Of a stretch of 64,000 nt of DNA, positions 8,798 through 18,013 are shown one piece after another; position 1 is the first letter of the stretch; each line of letters opens with the position of its first letter. The notes under the pieces were generated by a model that was not told the DNA's origin, made no database searches, and was given only the letters and a program-made list of their open reading frames with translations. Made by a program: the position numbers and the translations under genes. Where the stretch lies: contig NZ_QUMW01000015.1 in the NCBI RefSeq assembly GCF_003387165.1, forward strand, positions 62,001 through 126,000, in the 5' to 3' direction. The stretch is from Jeotgalicoccus halotolerans (GTDB taxonomy: Bacteria; Bacillota; Bacilli; Staphylococcales; Salinicoccaceae).

Positions 8798-9658
8798 TTA
8801 GTGTCCGCTGTTATGCGAATCTCTTTTGATTAAGTCGATAAAAGACTCTACCTGCGGCAGCATGAGTACACTCTTGTCGTAAGAAATATAAGTGTCGCGG
8901 GTCAGCGGTTTGCCGTCTACCAGAACTTCTTCGATATGATAATTATCGAGGTCCAGGCCGTCTAATACCAGTTCAGGCAGCACTGTAATGCCGACTTTTT
9001 TACGCAGTAATTCGCGGCAGGTCGTAATCTGATCGACGAAAATTTGAGGTTCATATTTAATATTGAAACGTTCTTCAAAATAATTTTTAATATGCGTAAT
9101 ATAGTCGGGATCTGCCTGGAATTCTATTACGGCGAGATCTTCAAGCTCGACATCTTTCGGAGTGACCAGGTAGTGTTTATCGCTGTAGAGCAGTTCATTT
9201 TCCTTATTTAAAATACGGGCACCGCGTACAATTGATAAGTGATAGTCGCCCTGGTTCGCAATAATTTCTTTGGTCGAACCCACGTCAATTTTAACGTTTA
9301 CATTCGGGAAATCACTTAAATACTTTGCCAGAATATCCGGCAGAATCGTATAGCCGATTAAAGACGATACACCAATTGAAATTTTCCCTTCAATCGCGCC
9401 TTCATTCGCCTGAATATAATCTTTAACGAGACGTTCTTCATCGACGACCTTTTTAGCATGTGCAATGATTCTTTCTCCGGCGCCGGTTGTATAGAGCGCT
9501 TTTTTAGTTCTGATAAAAATCTGCACACCCCATTCGTCTTCGATGGACTTCAGACGCTGACTGACTGCCGGCTGTGATATGTAGAGCTTTTCAGCTGCTT
9601 TACGCAAGGTTTTAGCTTCGCTTAATGTTGCAAGTAAACGATAATCATCAACTTTCAC
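8798..9658 (-). CDS. ccpE: LysR-type regulator CcpE
   Basis: LysR-type transcription factor, 286 residues, closely resembling staphylococcal CcpE, the citrate-responsive regulator that activates aconitase and other TCA-cycle genes. The N-terminal winged helix contains MKVDDYRLLATLSEAKTLRK and the recognition region YISQPAVSQRLKSIE. The effector domain has the CcpE-like stretches GVSSLIGYTILP, EFQADPDYI, and LPQVESFIDL near the C-terminus. The assignment rests on recalled similarity to S. aureus CcpE. It sits between a DUF402 gene and an MFS gene on the same strand; its control over these neighbours is unknown. Confidence 0.82.
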   Translation of the reverse strand: MKVDDYRLLATLSEAKTLRKAAEKLYISQPAVSQRLKSIEDEWGVQIFIRTKKALYTTGAGERIIAHAKKVVDEERLVKDYIQANEGAIEGKISIGVSSLIGYTILPDILAKYLSDFPNVNVKIDVGSTKEIIANQGDYHLSIVRGARILNKENELLYSDKHYLVTPKDVELEDLAVIEFQADPDYITHIKNYFEERFNIKYEPQIFVDQITTCRELLRKKVGITVLPELVLDGLDLDNYHIEEVLVDGKPLTRDTYISYDKSVLMLPQVESFIDLIKRDSHNSGH

Positions 9659-9703
9659 GACATTACCTCCAGTGAATAAGCCATCCCCGTTTCCCCTGGA
9701 TGG

Positions 9704-10240
9704 CTACATTAATTTTTTAAGTTCTTTTAAACACGATGCCGCAAGTTTTTTAAACTGGCTGAAATCCCTGTCAATTTCCGCCATCAGCTCGCGCGCAGTC
9801 CGATAGGCAAAATCTCTTTCTTCCTGACTGATAACCCCCTTTTTGAAAGCGCGTTTAATGTCCTCTTCATCTACGAGTTCATAACGACCGTCCGGCAGCA
9901 CCAGAACGTCGAGATATAAGTCCTGCCGCCGGGCTTTTCCGAGTTCCAAAGTATGAGAATAGTTAATATCAAAATAATATTGTATTTCCTGCCATCTTTC
10001 ATCATACATGACAGTAATGCTGTAATTACGTTTTTCAGGCAGGAGCTGCATCCATTTAAAATTGTTAGCCACAACTAACGTATCTTCTCCGACCACGCGA
10101 ACACTGAGCGGTTCACGAACTTTATGCATATGAATGATACCTGCCAAAATTCTCTCACCATGACAAGTAATGATTGTTTCATCATATTTTGAGCGCACCA
10201 GCCGACGCCATTTTTTCTTATCCAGATACTTAGTTTTCAT
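9704..10240 (-). CDS. DUF402 family protein, probable nucleoside phosphatase
   Basis: DUF402 protein of 178 residues. The family core is visible as YYFDINYSHTLELGKARRQDLYLDVLVLPDG (residues about 84-114, shown here only as the region), with the acidic residues that bind metal in the nucleoside tri-/diphosphatase members. Family knowledge therefore suggests hydrolysis of nucleoside di- or triphosphates. ATG 10240 is preferred: GGAG lies 9 nt upstream, whereas the in-frame ATG at 10249 directly abuts it. Confidence 0.75.
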   Translation of the reverse strand: MKTKYLDKKKWRRLVRSKYDETIITCHGERILAGIIHMHKVREPLSVRVVGEDTLVVANNFKWMQLLPEKRNYSITVMYDERWQEIQYYFDINYSHTLELGKARRQDLYLDVLVLPDGRYELVDEEDIKRAFKKGVISQEERDFAYRTARELMAEIDRDFSQFKKLAASCLKELKKLM

Positions 10241-10282
10241 GGCATTCATCTCCTACTGGTAATTATACAAAAAAAAGAAAAC

Positions 10283-10331
10283 AAAAGTATAGAGATAGGC
10301 ATTAATTTTACCTATCTCTATAACTTTTGCT
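10283..10331. terminator. Terminator after the ABC permease gene
   Basis: Long inverted repeat AAAAGTATAGAGATAGG / CCTATCTCTATAACTTTT with an A/T-rich loop. It lies just downstream of the permease stop codon (10338) and upstream of the DUF402 start, and has T-runs in both directions. Confidence 0.8.
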
Positions 10332-10337
10332 TATATT

Positions 10338-12293
10338 TTATTGTATAGCCAGAATGCTGAAATCCATTTCTGCCGGATAATCTTCTTCTGATTCTGTATA
10401 ATCCGGGTAACTGTATATGAGCAGTTTGCTGCCTTCAGGCGCCAGTTCTCCATCGTTGACCTGGCTGATAATATCTGTTTTTTGCTCTTCAGATAAGTTT
10501 TCAAGCTCATGTTTTTCTGCCAGTTCCCGTATGTTCAGTTCCTTGTAATCATTAAAGAATGTTTCAAGTTCATCAGCTTGTATGTCCGCGATGAACATTT
10601 CACTCGACTGATTAAGGTATAATATTTCTTCCATCAGAAGATCAGATTCTGCAATCCGTTTTAGAACTGCTTCATTATAAATTGAGCTCATGCCCGACTC
10701 GTAATTGTTTTCATAATTAGCACTTGCTTCAATACGACCCGTTTCATTTGCGATATAAGGATTATAGTCCATTAATTGAGCGCTGTGATTCTTATAATCT
10801 TCTATTAATGACCGGTCTGCTCTCAGAGTATTGTTAAACAGCCACAGCTCGGTCATTTCCGGATGACGTTTAATGTTTTCAAGGAAGTCCGCATTAATAT
10901 TATATCTGTCCGAATTCAGCTGCTTAGTAATTTGCACTGCTTCAGAATCATTCTGAAGTGTGTGGAAAGTACGATTCATCACACTGCCGTCTTCCATCTT
11001 GTACTGGAATTCTAGCCGGGCAGTTTCATCCCCGGCATATATATTCGGGAAAGATTTATCTTCAATCGCAGCTTCATGTGCTTTGATTGCAGATTCAATC
11101 ACTTTTTCGTCATCATTAAATAAAAATCCTTCTTCGAAATACTCGTTGAGAGAGTCGTTCGTGTAATACATATAATCGTCAGCAATATAAACACTTGCTA
11201 CTTCTTTTTCGGACGGCACATCATTTACATATTTTGTCCAGCCGATTAAAAATACAAGCCAAAAAATAATAATAACAAGCACCGTAAATACTATCGACTT
11301 CCAGCTGAACTGTATTTTCACACTGTTCTGGAAGAACATTTCGACAATTAAGTAAGCAACAATTGCACCTACCGCAAATCCAAAAATAGATACTGCTGGA
11401 GAAACTGGTATTAACAGCGATACCGAGGCCCCTACTGCCAGCATACCGGCAATCGTCGTTACTGCTGTCAAAATTTCTTTCAGCCAGATAAAGTTAAAGC
11501 TCGCTGTCACTTTCTCATTGCGACGGTATTTATACAGCACAAAAGACAATACAATCAGCAGGATGGCTGCTGCAGCCCACACAAGGCTGAGCGGCGTATT
11601 AATTCCGTCATAAAGCTGGGTGACTGCAATATAAGGAAACGTTGCGTTCAGCACTAATTCTGAATGTTCCATAAATAATGATGAAATTCCATCATATAAT
11701 ACACTTGCCGCCGCATACGTTAATGCCCATACGGCGAGCGGAAGGAACAAGCCCAGAATAATCACCTGCATGTGCAGGAAGATACCATTAACTAAAAACC
11801 CTGTAAATATTGCTATCGCAAAAATAACAAAGTGAGCAAAAAGAGCATAGATTAACCATTTACCGATATCCGTTACTGCAATTTCCGGAATGAATATCAT
11901 CCGCTCAATAAGCAGTATTACGGCACTGATAACCAGTGGGACAACGATTGCTGTTATGCCCGTTAATAAGACATGTATCAAAAGAGCTGTCCGTTTAACC
12001 GGCAGACTGTGCATGAAATCAGATGAACTTTCATCGTTTAAATAGTTCAGTAAAAACATGGCTAAAAACGCTGTGAAAATCATACCGATAATCAGCTGCC
12101 CGGAAGCTATTTGAAATAAGAAGTTTTCCGGAATCTGATAGTCCGGATAAAAATCTCTGTCAAACGTCACAATCCATATCGACAGAGGCAGAGCAATAAT
12201 ATTTAAGGCCATAAAGACAATCGTCAGCCAGAATATCGTACCCGTGAAATGGGACAGTAATGTTTTATTCAACAATGATGTTTGAGATTTCAT
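10338..12293 (-). CDS. ABC transporter permease (YtrC/YtrD-like)
   Basis: Large membrane protein of 651 residues with roughly ten hydrophobic segments in the N-terminal 370 residues and a long soluble C-terminal domain. It fits the permease of a GntR-regulated export cassette of the YtrABC type. ATG 12293 is chosen because GGGGG lies 9 nt upstream; an in-frame ATG at 12314 lacks a ribosome site. Its start lies inside the end of the ATPase gene (29-bp overlap). In Firmicutes such cassettes respond to cell-wall stress or antimicrobial peptides; the substrate here is unknown. Confidence 0.78.
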   Translation of the reverse strand: MKSQTSLLNKTLLSHFTGTIFWLTIVFMALNIIALPLSIWIVTFDRDFYPDYQIPENFLFQIASGQLIIGMIFTAFLAMFLLNYLNDESSSDFMHSLPVKRTALLIHVLLTGITAIVVPLVISAVILLIERMIFIPEIAVTDIGKWLIYALFAHFVIFAIAIFTGFLVNGIFLHMQVIILGLFLPLAVWALTYAAASVLYDGISSLFMEHSELVLNATFPYIAVTQLYDGINTPLSLVWAAAAILLIVLSFVLYKYRRNEKVTASFNFIWLKEILTAVTTIAGMLAVGASVSLLIPVSPAVSIFGFAVGAIVAYLIVEMFFQNSVKIQFSWKSIVFTVLVIIIFWLVFLIGWTKYVNDVPSEKEVASVYIADDYMYYTNDSLNEYFEEGFLFNDDEKVIESAIKAHEAAIEDKSFPNIYAGDETARLEFQYKMEDGSVMNRTFHTLQNDSEAVQITKQLNSDRYNINADFLENIKRHPEMTELWLFNNTLRADRSLIEDYKNHSAQLMDYNPYIANETGRIEASANYENNYESGMSSIYNEAVLKRIAESDLLMEEILYLNQSSEMFIADIQADELETFFNDYKELNIRELAEKHELENLSEEQKTDIISQVNDGELAPEGSKLLIYSYPDYTESEEDYPAEMDFSILAIQ

Positions 12294-13170
12294 AACCGAG
12301 TTCCCCCATTTCATAAGTAAATATTTCTTCCAGCGTCAGCGGCAGGATGTCGTACATCAGCGGATTATATTTCGTCACTTTTTCTTCCAGATTAGATATA
12401 TCTCCTTTTACTATACACGTAATAATACGTCCTTTAACTTTATGGTGAACGACATTCAGATCAGTGAAAAACTTATCTTCAGGCAGTTCTTTAAAGGCAA
12501 TCTGCAGCTTGCAGTGCGTGCCTCTGATATCCGTCAGTTCTTTGTGGAAGAGTATTTTTCCGTCATGCATAATCGATACCGAGTCGCACAGGTCTTCCAT
12601 TTCTCTTAAGTTATGACTTGAAGCAACGACAGTCATCCCGTGGTTAGCAATGTCCTGCATCAGAATATTTTTAACCTGTTTCCGCATAATCGGATCGAGG
12701 CCGTCAAACGGTTCATCCAGCAGCATCACTTTCGGTCTCGCTGAGAACGCAAGGATAAAGGCAGCCTGCCGCTTCATTCCTTTCGACAGCTGATTCAGCT
12801 GTTTATCAGGTGCAATACCGAAGTGACCCGACAGTTGTAAAAAACGTTCCTCCGACCAGTTCTTATACATTGCTTTGTAAAATTTCGCCATCTTCTTTAA
12901 GCTCGCGCCTTTAAAAAAGAAGGGAATATCGTGCATGAAGATTACATCGCTTTTAATATCCGGGTTCTCATAAATACTTTGGCCATCGTAGCTCACCGTG
13001 CCGCTGTCCGCTTTATAAATGCCCGACAGCACCTTCATCAATGTTGTTTTGCCTGCTCCATTCGATCCTAAAAGCCCATGAATCGTACCTTCTGTAATTG
13101 ATAAATCTATATTCTCAACTGCAGTATTTTTACCAAAACTCTTCTTTGCACCATTTATCAAAAGCTTCAT
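12265..13170 (-). CDS. ABC transporter ATPase (YtrB-like)
   Basis: Cytoplasmic ATPase, 301 residues, with Walker A GSNGAGKTT, signature LSKGMKRQ, Walker B VMLLDEPFDGLDP and the switch histidine in SSHNLREMEDL. The C-terminal ~80 residues form the variable regulatory tail. It overlaps the upstream GntR gene by 4 bp and the downstream permease by 29 bp, so all three are one tightly coupled operon. It energises export by the adjacent permease. Confidence 0.88.
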   Translation of the reverse strand: MKLLINGAKKSFGKNTAVENIDLSITEGTIHGLLGSNGAGKTTLMKVLSGIYKADSGTVSYDGQSIYENPDIKSDVIFMHDIPFFFKGASLKKMAKFYKAMYKNWSEERFLQLSGHFGIAPDKQLNQLSKGMKRQAAFILAFSARPKVMLLDEPFDGLDPIMRKQVKNILMQDIANHGMTVVASSHNLREMEDLCDSVSIMHDGKILFHKELTDIRGTHCKLQIAFKELPEDKFFTDLNVVHHKVKGRIITCIVKGDISNLEEKVTKYNPLMYDILPLTLEEIFTYEMGELGYEISNIIVE

Positions 13171-13547
13171 TCCTGTCCCTCCTTTTCGCGTTCTGCTTTA
13201 TCTATCATTGCTTTTAAAGATACTCCCGGCACATCAAGAAACACCAGCTCCTTAATCAGACGTTCCACTTCTGCCGTTAATGTTTTAATATGCTCTCTGT
13301 TCATTGTTTCCGTCATATCATTCACAAAACTCCCTTTTCCGGGACGGGAAATCACGTACCCTTCCCTTTCCAATTCTCTGTAAGCTTTCTGGATCGTGTT
13401 GGGATTAATCGTAAGTTCCTGGGCCAGACTGCGTACTGACGGCAGTTTTTCTTCCGGCAGCAGCACTCCTTGAATAATCAGACGTTTTACGTTTTCTGTA
13501 ATCTGTTCATATATAGGCATGCGGCTTTTTACATCGATATCAAACAC
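13167..13547 (-). CDS. GntR-family regulator (YtrA subfamily)
   Basis: Short GntR regulator, 126 residues, of the YtrA type: winged helix at residues about 10-75 (IYEQITENVKRLI..., SVRSLAQELTINPNTIQKAYREL) and only a ~45-residue C-terminal dimerisation helix rather than a ligand domain. The start is GTG with AGGAGG 7 nt upstream. It is first in the ABC cassette and probably represses its own operon through the inverted repeat at 13569-13602. Confidence 0.88.
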   Translation of the reverse strand: MFDIDVKSRMPIYEQITENVKRLIIQGVLLPEEKLPSVRSLAQELTINPNTIQKAYRELEREGYVISRPGKGSFVNDMTETMNREHIKTLTAEVERLIKELVFLDVPGVSLKAMIDKAEREKEGQE

Positions 13548-13568
13548 GTATCCACCTCCTGTTGGTTT

Positions 13569-13602
13569 GCTGTACTAACTGTATTAATTAATATAGTACA
13601 GC
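13569..13602. promoter_or_regulatory. Operator of the GntR/ABC cassette
   Basis: Perfect inverted repeat GCTGTACTA (13569-13577) and TAGTACAGC (13594-13602) with a 16-bp A/T-rich centre, 21 bp upstream of the GntR start. YtrA-type regulators bind such long palindromes, so autorepression is likely. Confidence 0.65.
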
Positions 13603-13687
13603 TAAAACAGAACATCGTCAATTAATTTATTATTATTTTGATAACTTAAATTTATACTAAATAAAGAGAATATATACGTTAAAGCAC

Positions 13688-13716
13688 TTGATTTATGAAT
13701 TTAATTTGTATATTAT
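13688..13716 (+). promoter_or_regulatory. Promoter of the arginine operon, with possible ARG box
   Basis: TTGATT (13688-13693), 17-base spacer and TATTAT (13711-13716) lie about 75 bp before argF. The spacer holds TATGAATTTAATTTGTAT, a partial match to the ArgR/AhrC box; a second partial match (CGAATAATAATTA) lies near 13752. An arginine-dependent repressor acting here is inference. Confidence 0.5.
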
Positions 13717-13791
13717 AAACAACAACCAATAATTATAAATATACATTATAACGAATAATAATTAGATAATGAGTTTAAAAGGAGTGTTTTC

Positions 13792-14799
13792 ATGCATTTT
13801 CAAGGAAAAAGTTTTTTAACAATCAGTGATTTCAATAAGAAAGAAGTCGAATATCTGATTGATTTTGCTATTCATTTAAAACAATTAAAGAAAAATAATA
13901 TTCCTCACCAGTATTTAAAAGGACAGAATATCGCACTGCTGTTTGAAAAGTCTTCTACCCGTACACGTGCTGCTTTTACAGTCGCAGCAAATGATCTTGG
14001 AGCGGCACCTGAGTTTTTAGGTTCCGGTGATATCCAGCTCGGTAAAAAAGAATCTGTAACAGATACCGCTAAAATTTTAGGCAGCATGTTCGACGGTCTG
14101 GAATACAGAGGACAGAGTCAGGCAGTCGTTGAAGAACTTGCTGAACACTCAGGTGTGCCTGTCTGGAACGGTCTGACAGACGCCTCACATCCTACACAGA
14201 TGATTGGCGACTTCATGACGATTAAAGAAGAGTTCGGCACATTTGATGGCCTTAAGCTTGTCTACTCGGGAGACGGACGTAACAATGTTGCGAACTCACT
14301 GCTTGTAACGGCAGCCATTCTCGGTATTGATGTCACAATCGCAGCTCCGGAATCGCTATCCCCGGAAGATGCTTACGTGACGCTGGCACAAGAGTACGCC
14401 AAAAAATCCGGCTCAGCTGTTGAAATTACTTCGGACATTAAAGCAGCTGTTAAAGATGCAAATGTGCTTTATACAGACGTCTGGGTATCCATGGGTGAAG
14501 AAGAACACTTTGAAGAACGAGTGAATACACTCCTTCCATATCAGGTTAATAAGGCGCTTCTTTCAGAAGTCAGCGAGAACTTTATCTTCATGCACTGCCT
14601 GCCGGCCTTTCACGATACAAATACCGAGTACGGAAAAAATGTCGCTGAAGAGTTCGGTATTGAAGAAATGGAAGTTACATCTGAAGTATTCGAAGCAGAT
14701 TACGCGAAACAGTTTGAACAGGGTGAAAACCGCATGCATTCTATTAAAGCGATTATGGCAGCAACGAACGGCAGCTTATTTATACCGGATTTAAATTGA
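13792..14799 (+). CDS. argF: Ornithine carbamoyltransferase
   Basis: Converts ornithine and carbamoyl phosphate to citrulline. The protein has 335 residues, the family's usual length. The carbamoyl-phosphate motif SSTRTR is near residue 57, the HPTQ motif near 134 ([10 protein letters not shown]), and the ornithine-binding HCLPAFHD near 270. AAAGGAG precedes the ATG by 8 nt. It is first in the argF-argC-argJ-argB-argD cluster, so a biosynthetic rather than arginine-deiminase role is likely; there is no arcA or arcC nearby. Confidence 0.93.
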   Translation: MHFQGKSFLTISDFNKKEVEYLIDFAIHLKQLKKNNIPHQYLKGQNIALLFEKSSTRTRAAFTVAANDLGAAPEFLGSGDIQLGKKESVTDTAKILGSMFDGLEYRGQSQAVVEELAEHSGVPVWNGLTDASHPTQMIGDFMTIKEEFGTFDGLKLVYSGDGRNNVANSLLVTAAILGIDVTIAAPESLSPEDAYVTLAQEYAKKSGSAVEITSDIKAAVKDANVLYTDVWVSMGEEEHFEERVNTLLPYQVNKALLSEVSENFIFMHCLPAFHDTNTEYGKNVAEEFGIEEMEVTSEVFEADYAKQFEQGENRMHSIKAIMAATNGSLFIPDLN

Positions 14800-14821
14800 T
14801 AAAAATTCAGGAGGTCATATT

Positions 14822-15862
14822 ATGATCAAAGTCAGTATTATCGGTGCAACAGGTTACACAGGCAGCGAGCTTTTACGTTATTTAATTCCCCACTCGGAAG
14901 TTGAACTCATGTATTTAACATCGCGCAGCCATGCTGGCACAAAGGCTGACAGTTACTACCCCTTCTTAAAAGGAAGTATCGACAAGCAGTTTTCAGAACT
15001 CAATCAGGAAGTAGTATTCGATGAGAGCGATGTCGTCTTTATCTGTCTGCCCCACGGTCATTCGATGGAACTTTCAGCAGCAGCTTCAGAATATGATGTA
15101 AAGGTTATCGACCTCGGCGCTGATTTCCGTCTGAAAAATATCGATGTCTATGAACAGACTTATAACGTTGAACAGGCTGCACCAAATTTACTGAAAGATT
15201 TTGTTTACGGCCTGCCTGAAAAATACAGAAATGATATTAAAAATGCGAAATACATTGCCAATCCCGGGTGTTTCGTGACAAGTGCCTTACTCGGTCTCCT
15301 TCCTGCAGTAAGCGATACCCTGATTGATGAACAGTCTGTAATTATCGACAGTAAAACAGGTGTCAGCGGGGCGGGGCGCAGCGCTTCGGTTGATAAGCTG
15401 CTGACGGAACTGATGGGCAACTTTAAAGCATACAATCCACTCGCCCACCGCCATATTCCGGAAATTGAGCAGGAACTGAACAGCTCATCAAAAAATGCTG
15501 TACAGGTGCAGTTTACGCCTCACTTACTCCCGGCAGAGCGCGGTATCTTCTCAACAATTTACGCAACAGTTAAAGACGGCATTACCGAAGCTGACATTAT
15601 TGACAGCTATAAGTCAGCATATGAAAATGAGCCGTTTGTGCATGTACTTGAGGCAGGGGAACTGCCGCAGATGAAACACGTTGGCGGAACAAACAGCTGT
15701 CAGCTGTCAGTACAGCTGGACGAACGGACAGGCAGACTCCTTGTTTTATCAGTTATCGATAACTTAGGCAAAGGCGCAGCAGGACAAGCGGTACAAAATA
15801 TGAACATCATGTTTGGATTGCCTGAAAATTCAGGACTGACTACCATTGCCATGATGCCTTAG
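14822..15862 (+). CDS. argC: N-acetyl-gamma-glutamyl-phosphate reductase
   Basis: NADPH-dependent reduction of N-acetylglutamyl phosphate to the semialdehyde. The protein has 346 residues. The Rossmann motif GATGYTGSELLR is at the N-terminus, the catalytic Cys lies in YIANPGCFVTSALL (about residue 149) and the family stretch KTGVSGAGR follows. AGGAGG precedes the ATG. It lies 22 bp after argF. Confidence 0.95.
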   Translation: MIKVSIIGATGYTGSELLRYLIPHSEVELMYLTSRSHAGTKADSYYPFLKGSIDKQFSELNQEVVFDESDVVFICLPHGHSMELSAAASEYDVKVIDLGADFRLKNIDVYEQTYNVEQAAPNLLKDFVYGLPEKYRNDIKNAKYIANPGCFVTSALLGLLPAVSDTLIDEQSVIIDSKTGVSGAGRSASVDKLLTELMGNFKAYNPLAHRHIPEIEQELNSSSKNAVQVQFTPHLLPAERGIFSTIYATVKDGITEADIIDSYKSAYENEPFVHVLEAGELPQMKHVGGTNSCQLSVQLDERTGRLLVLSVIDNLGKGAAGQAVQNMNIMFGLPENSGLTTIAMMP

Positions 15863-15876
15863 AGAGGGTTTTTGAT

Positions 15877-17097
15877 ATGCAGATTACAGAGGAAAAAGGA
15901 TTGGTGCAAAAAGGACTTTGTGCGGTTGAAGGCGTCGAAACAAACGGTATACATACCGGTTTTAAAGCTCAGGACAAGGATCTTGCGCTCATCTATTTTC
16001 CGGATGGTGCAACCGTAACAGGAGTGTTTACGAGAAATAAAGTGAAAGCACACTCCGTACTTTACGATATGAAAATGCTTAAAAACTTTACAGATTTTAA
16101 AGCTATTTTGGTTAACAGCGGCAATGCTAATGCGTGCAATGGACTGAACGGCGAAGAGGATGTTCAGTCAATGACTTCAGCTCTGGCAAAAAAACTGAAT
16201 ATCGAATCGCATGAAGTTCTCGTCAGCTCGACAGGTGTCATCGGTGAGCCTATGAATTTAAAACCATTCTATACTGGTCTCGACTCGCTGATTGGCGGAC
16301 TTGGCACGGACACTTCCACCTCAGCAGCCGAGGCAATTATGACGACGGATACTGTGCCGAAAGAACTGTCATTAGAAGCTGAAATCGGCGGTCACACTGT
16401 GCATTTCGGTGCCATGATTAAAGGTGCAGGTATGATTCATCCGAATATGGGCACCATGCTCGGCTACATTGTTACCGATGCCGGACTGCCGCAAGCTGAC
16501 TTAAACGCCGCTTTGAAATCTGCAGCTGACGACAGCTTTAACGTCATGACAGTCGACGGCGATACGAGTACAAATGACACTGTGCTGCTCGCTTCTACTA
16601 ATAAACTTATGCTCGATGAAAGTCATGCGGCCGAATTTACTTCGGTGCTGACTGCGCTGTGCCAAAAGTTAGCGCAGATGATTGCACGCGACGCTGAAGG
16701 TGCGACGAAGTTCGTTACCGTAAATGTTATTAATGCATACAGTAAAAGTGATGCTGTCAGTGTGGCAAAAACAGTCGCAACATCGAGCCTCGTTAAAACA
16801 GCTGTTTACGGTCAGGACGCCAACTGGGGCCGGGTTATTATGGCCATCGGAAACAGCGACGCTAATTATTTAAATCCGGCTACAATAACGATTAAATTCA
16901 CTTCAGGCAATGATGAAGTTCTCGTCTGTCATGAGGGTCTCGCAGTACCTTTCGATGAAGCCCGCGCTCATGAAATTTTAAGCGCTCAAGATATTGGGAT
17001 TTTTATCGATTTAAATGCAGGTGAATCTTCAGCTCAAGTATGGACGTGTGATATGTCACTCGATTATGTAAAAATAAATGCGGACTACAGAAGTTAG
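15877..17097 (+). CDS. argJ: Bifunctional ornithine acetyltransferase / N-acetylglutamate synthase
   Basis: Moves the acetyl group from N-acetylornithine to glutamate and so closes the acetyl cycle. The protein has 406 residues. The self-cleavage region is visible as KGAGMIHPNMGTML near residue 188; the Thr that becomes the N-terminal nucleophile is present, but the residue before it is Gly where most homologues have Ala. The start follows AGAGGG. It is followed after 10 bp by argB. Presence of argJ explains the absence of a separate argE or argA in the cluster. Confidence 0.94.
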   Translation: MQITEEKGLVQKGLCAVEGVETNGIHTGFKAQDKDLALIYFPDGATVTGVFTRNKVKAHSVLYDMKMLKNFTDFKAILVNSGNANACNGLNGEEDVQSMTSALAKKLNIESHEVLVSSTGVIGEPMNLKPFYTGLDSLIGGLGTDTSTSAAEAIMTTDTVPKELSLEAEIGGHTVHFGAMIKGAGMIHPNMGTMLGYIVTDAGLPQADLNAALKSAADDSFNVMTVDGDTSTNDTVLLASTNKLMLDESHAAEFTSVLTALCQKLAQMIARDAEGATKFVTVNVINAYSKSDAVSVAKTVATSSLVKTAVYGQDANWGRVIMAIGNSDANYLNPATITIKFTSGNDEVLVCHEGLAVPFDEARAHEILSAQDIGIFIDLNAGESSAQVWTCDMSLDYVKINADYRS

Positions 17098-17107
17098 GAT
17101 GATAATC

Positions 17108-18013
17108 ATGAATGATACAGAGAGAATAGATACGCTCATCGAAGCCCTGCCCTACATTAATATTTTCCAGGATAATATTATCGTGCTGAAATACGGCGGC
17201 AATGCCATGGTCAATGACAGCTTAAAAGAGTCGGTCATGCAGGATGTGCTGCTCATGAAATCGGTCGGTATCAAGCCTGTCATCGTTCACGGCGGCGGAC
17301 CGTTCATCAATAATATGCTGACCGACTTAAATATCGAAACCGAGTTTAAAAAGGGACTCCGCGTGACAGATGATGCGGTGATGAATGTTGCTGAAATGGT
17401 GTTATCCGGCCAGGTGAATAAGGATATTGTAAAACATTACAACAAGATCGGCGGCAAGGCTGTCGGTATTTCAGGCAAGGACGGCAATCTGATTAAAGTG
17501 AAGAAGAAGTACATTGAAGAGCATAATAATAAGGGGGAAATCAGACGGGTAGATATCGGCCTTGTCGGGGAGATTGAAACGATTGATCCTGCTCTCGTGA
17601 CCTTGCTGATTGACAATGACTTCGTCCCTGTCATTTCACCGGTAGCTGCGGATATGAACGGCGACACTTATAACGTGAATGCGGACTATGTCGCAGGAGA
17701 AATTGCCGGTGCAATCGGCGCTGATAAATTTATTCTTTTAACAGATACTAAAGGGGTATGCAAAGATAAAGACGACGAATCGACGCTGCTCGCAGAACTC
17801 ACACTGGCAGAGGTGGAAGAGCATATAGAATCGGGTGTGATCTCCGAAGGTATGATTCCGAAAGTCGAATGCTGTTCGCACGCGCTTAGAAAAGGTGTCA
17901 GGCAAGCGCATATTGTCGACGGCCGCCTTAAGCATTCATTGCTTTTAGAGCTGTTTTTTGATGCAGGAATCGGCACGATGATTATACCTCATGAAGGAGG
18001 AAGAGTTTTATGA
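17108..18013 (+). CDS. argB: Acetylglutamate kinase
   Basis: ATP-dependent phosphorylation of N-acetylglutamate, usually the arginine-feedback step. The protein has 301 residues: phosphate-binding KYGGNAM, substrate loop VHGGGPFINNML, and NADYVAGEIAGAIGADK near residue 200. ATG 17108 is used because AGGA lies 8 nt upstream; in-frame ATGs at 17078 and 17099 overlap argJ or the ribosome site. The stop overlaps the argD start by 4 bp. Confidence 0.94.
   Translation: MNDTERIDTLIEALPYINIFQDNIIVLKYGGNAMVNDSLKESVMQDVLLMKSVGIKPVIVHGGGPFINNMLTDLNIETEFKKGLRVTDDAVMNVAEMVLSGQVNKDIVKHYNKIGGKAVGISGKDGNLIKVKKKYIEEHNNKGEIRRVDIGLVGEIETIDPALVTLLIDNDFVPVISPVAADMNGDTYNVNADYVAGEIAGAIGADKFILLTDTKGVCKDKDDESTLLAELTLAEVEEHIESGVISEGMIPKVECCSHALRKGVRQAHIVDGRLKHSLLLELFFDAGIGTMIIPHEGGRVL

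Noticed and set aside
9679-9705. Hairpin AGCCATCC/GGATGGCT after the DUF402 gene as a terminator
   Set aside because: No T-run follows in the direction of transcription; it may only be an RNA structure between two co-transcribed genes.
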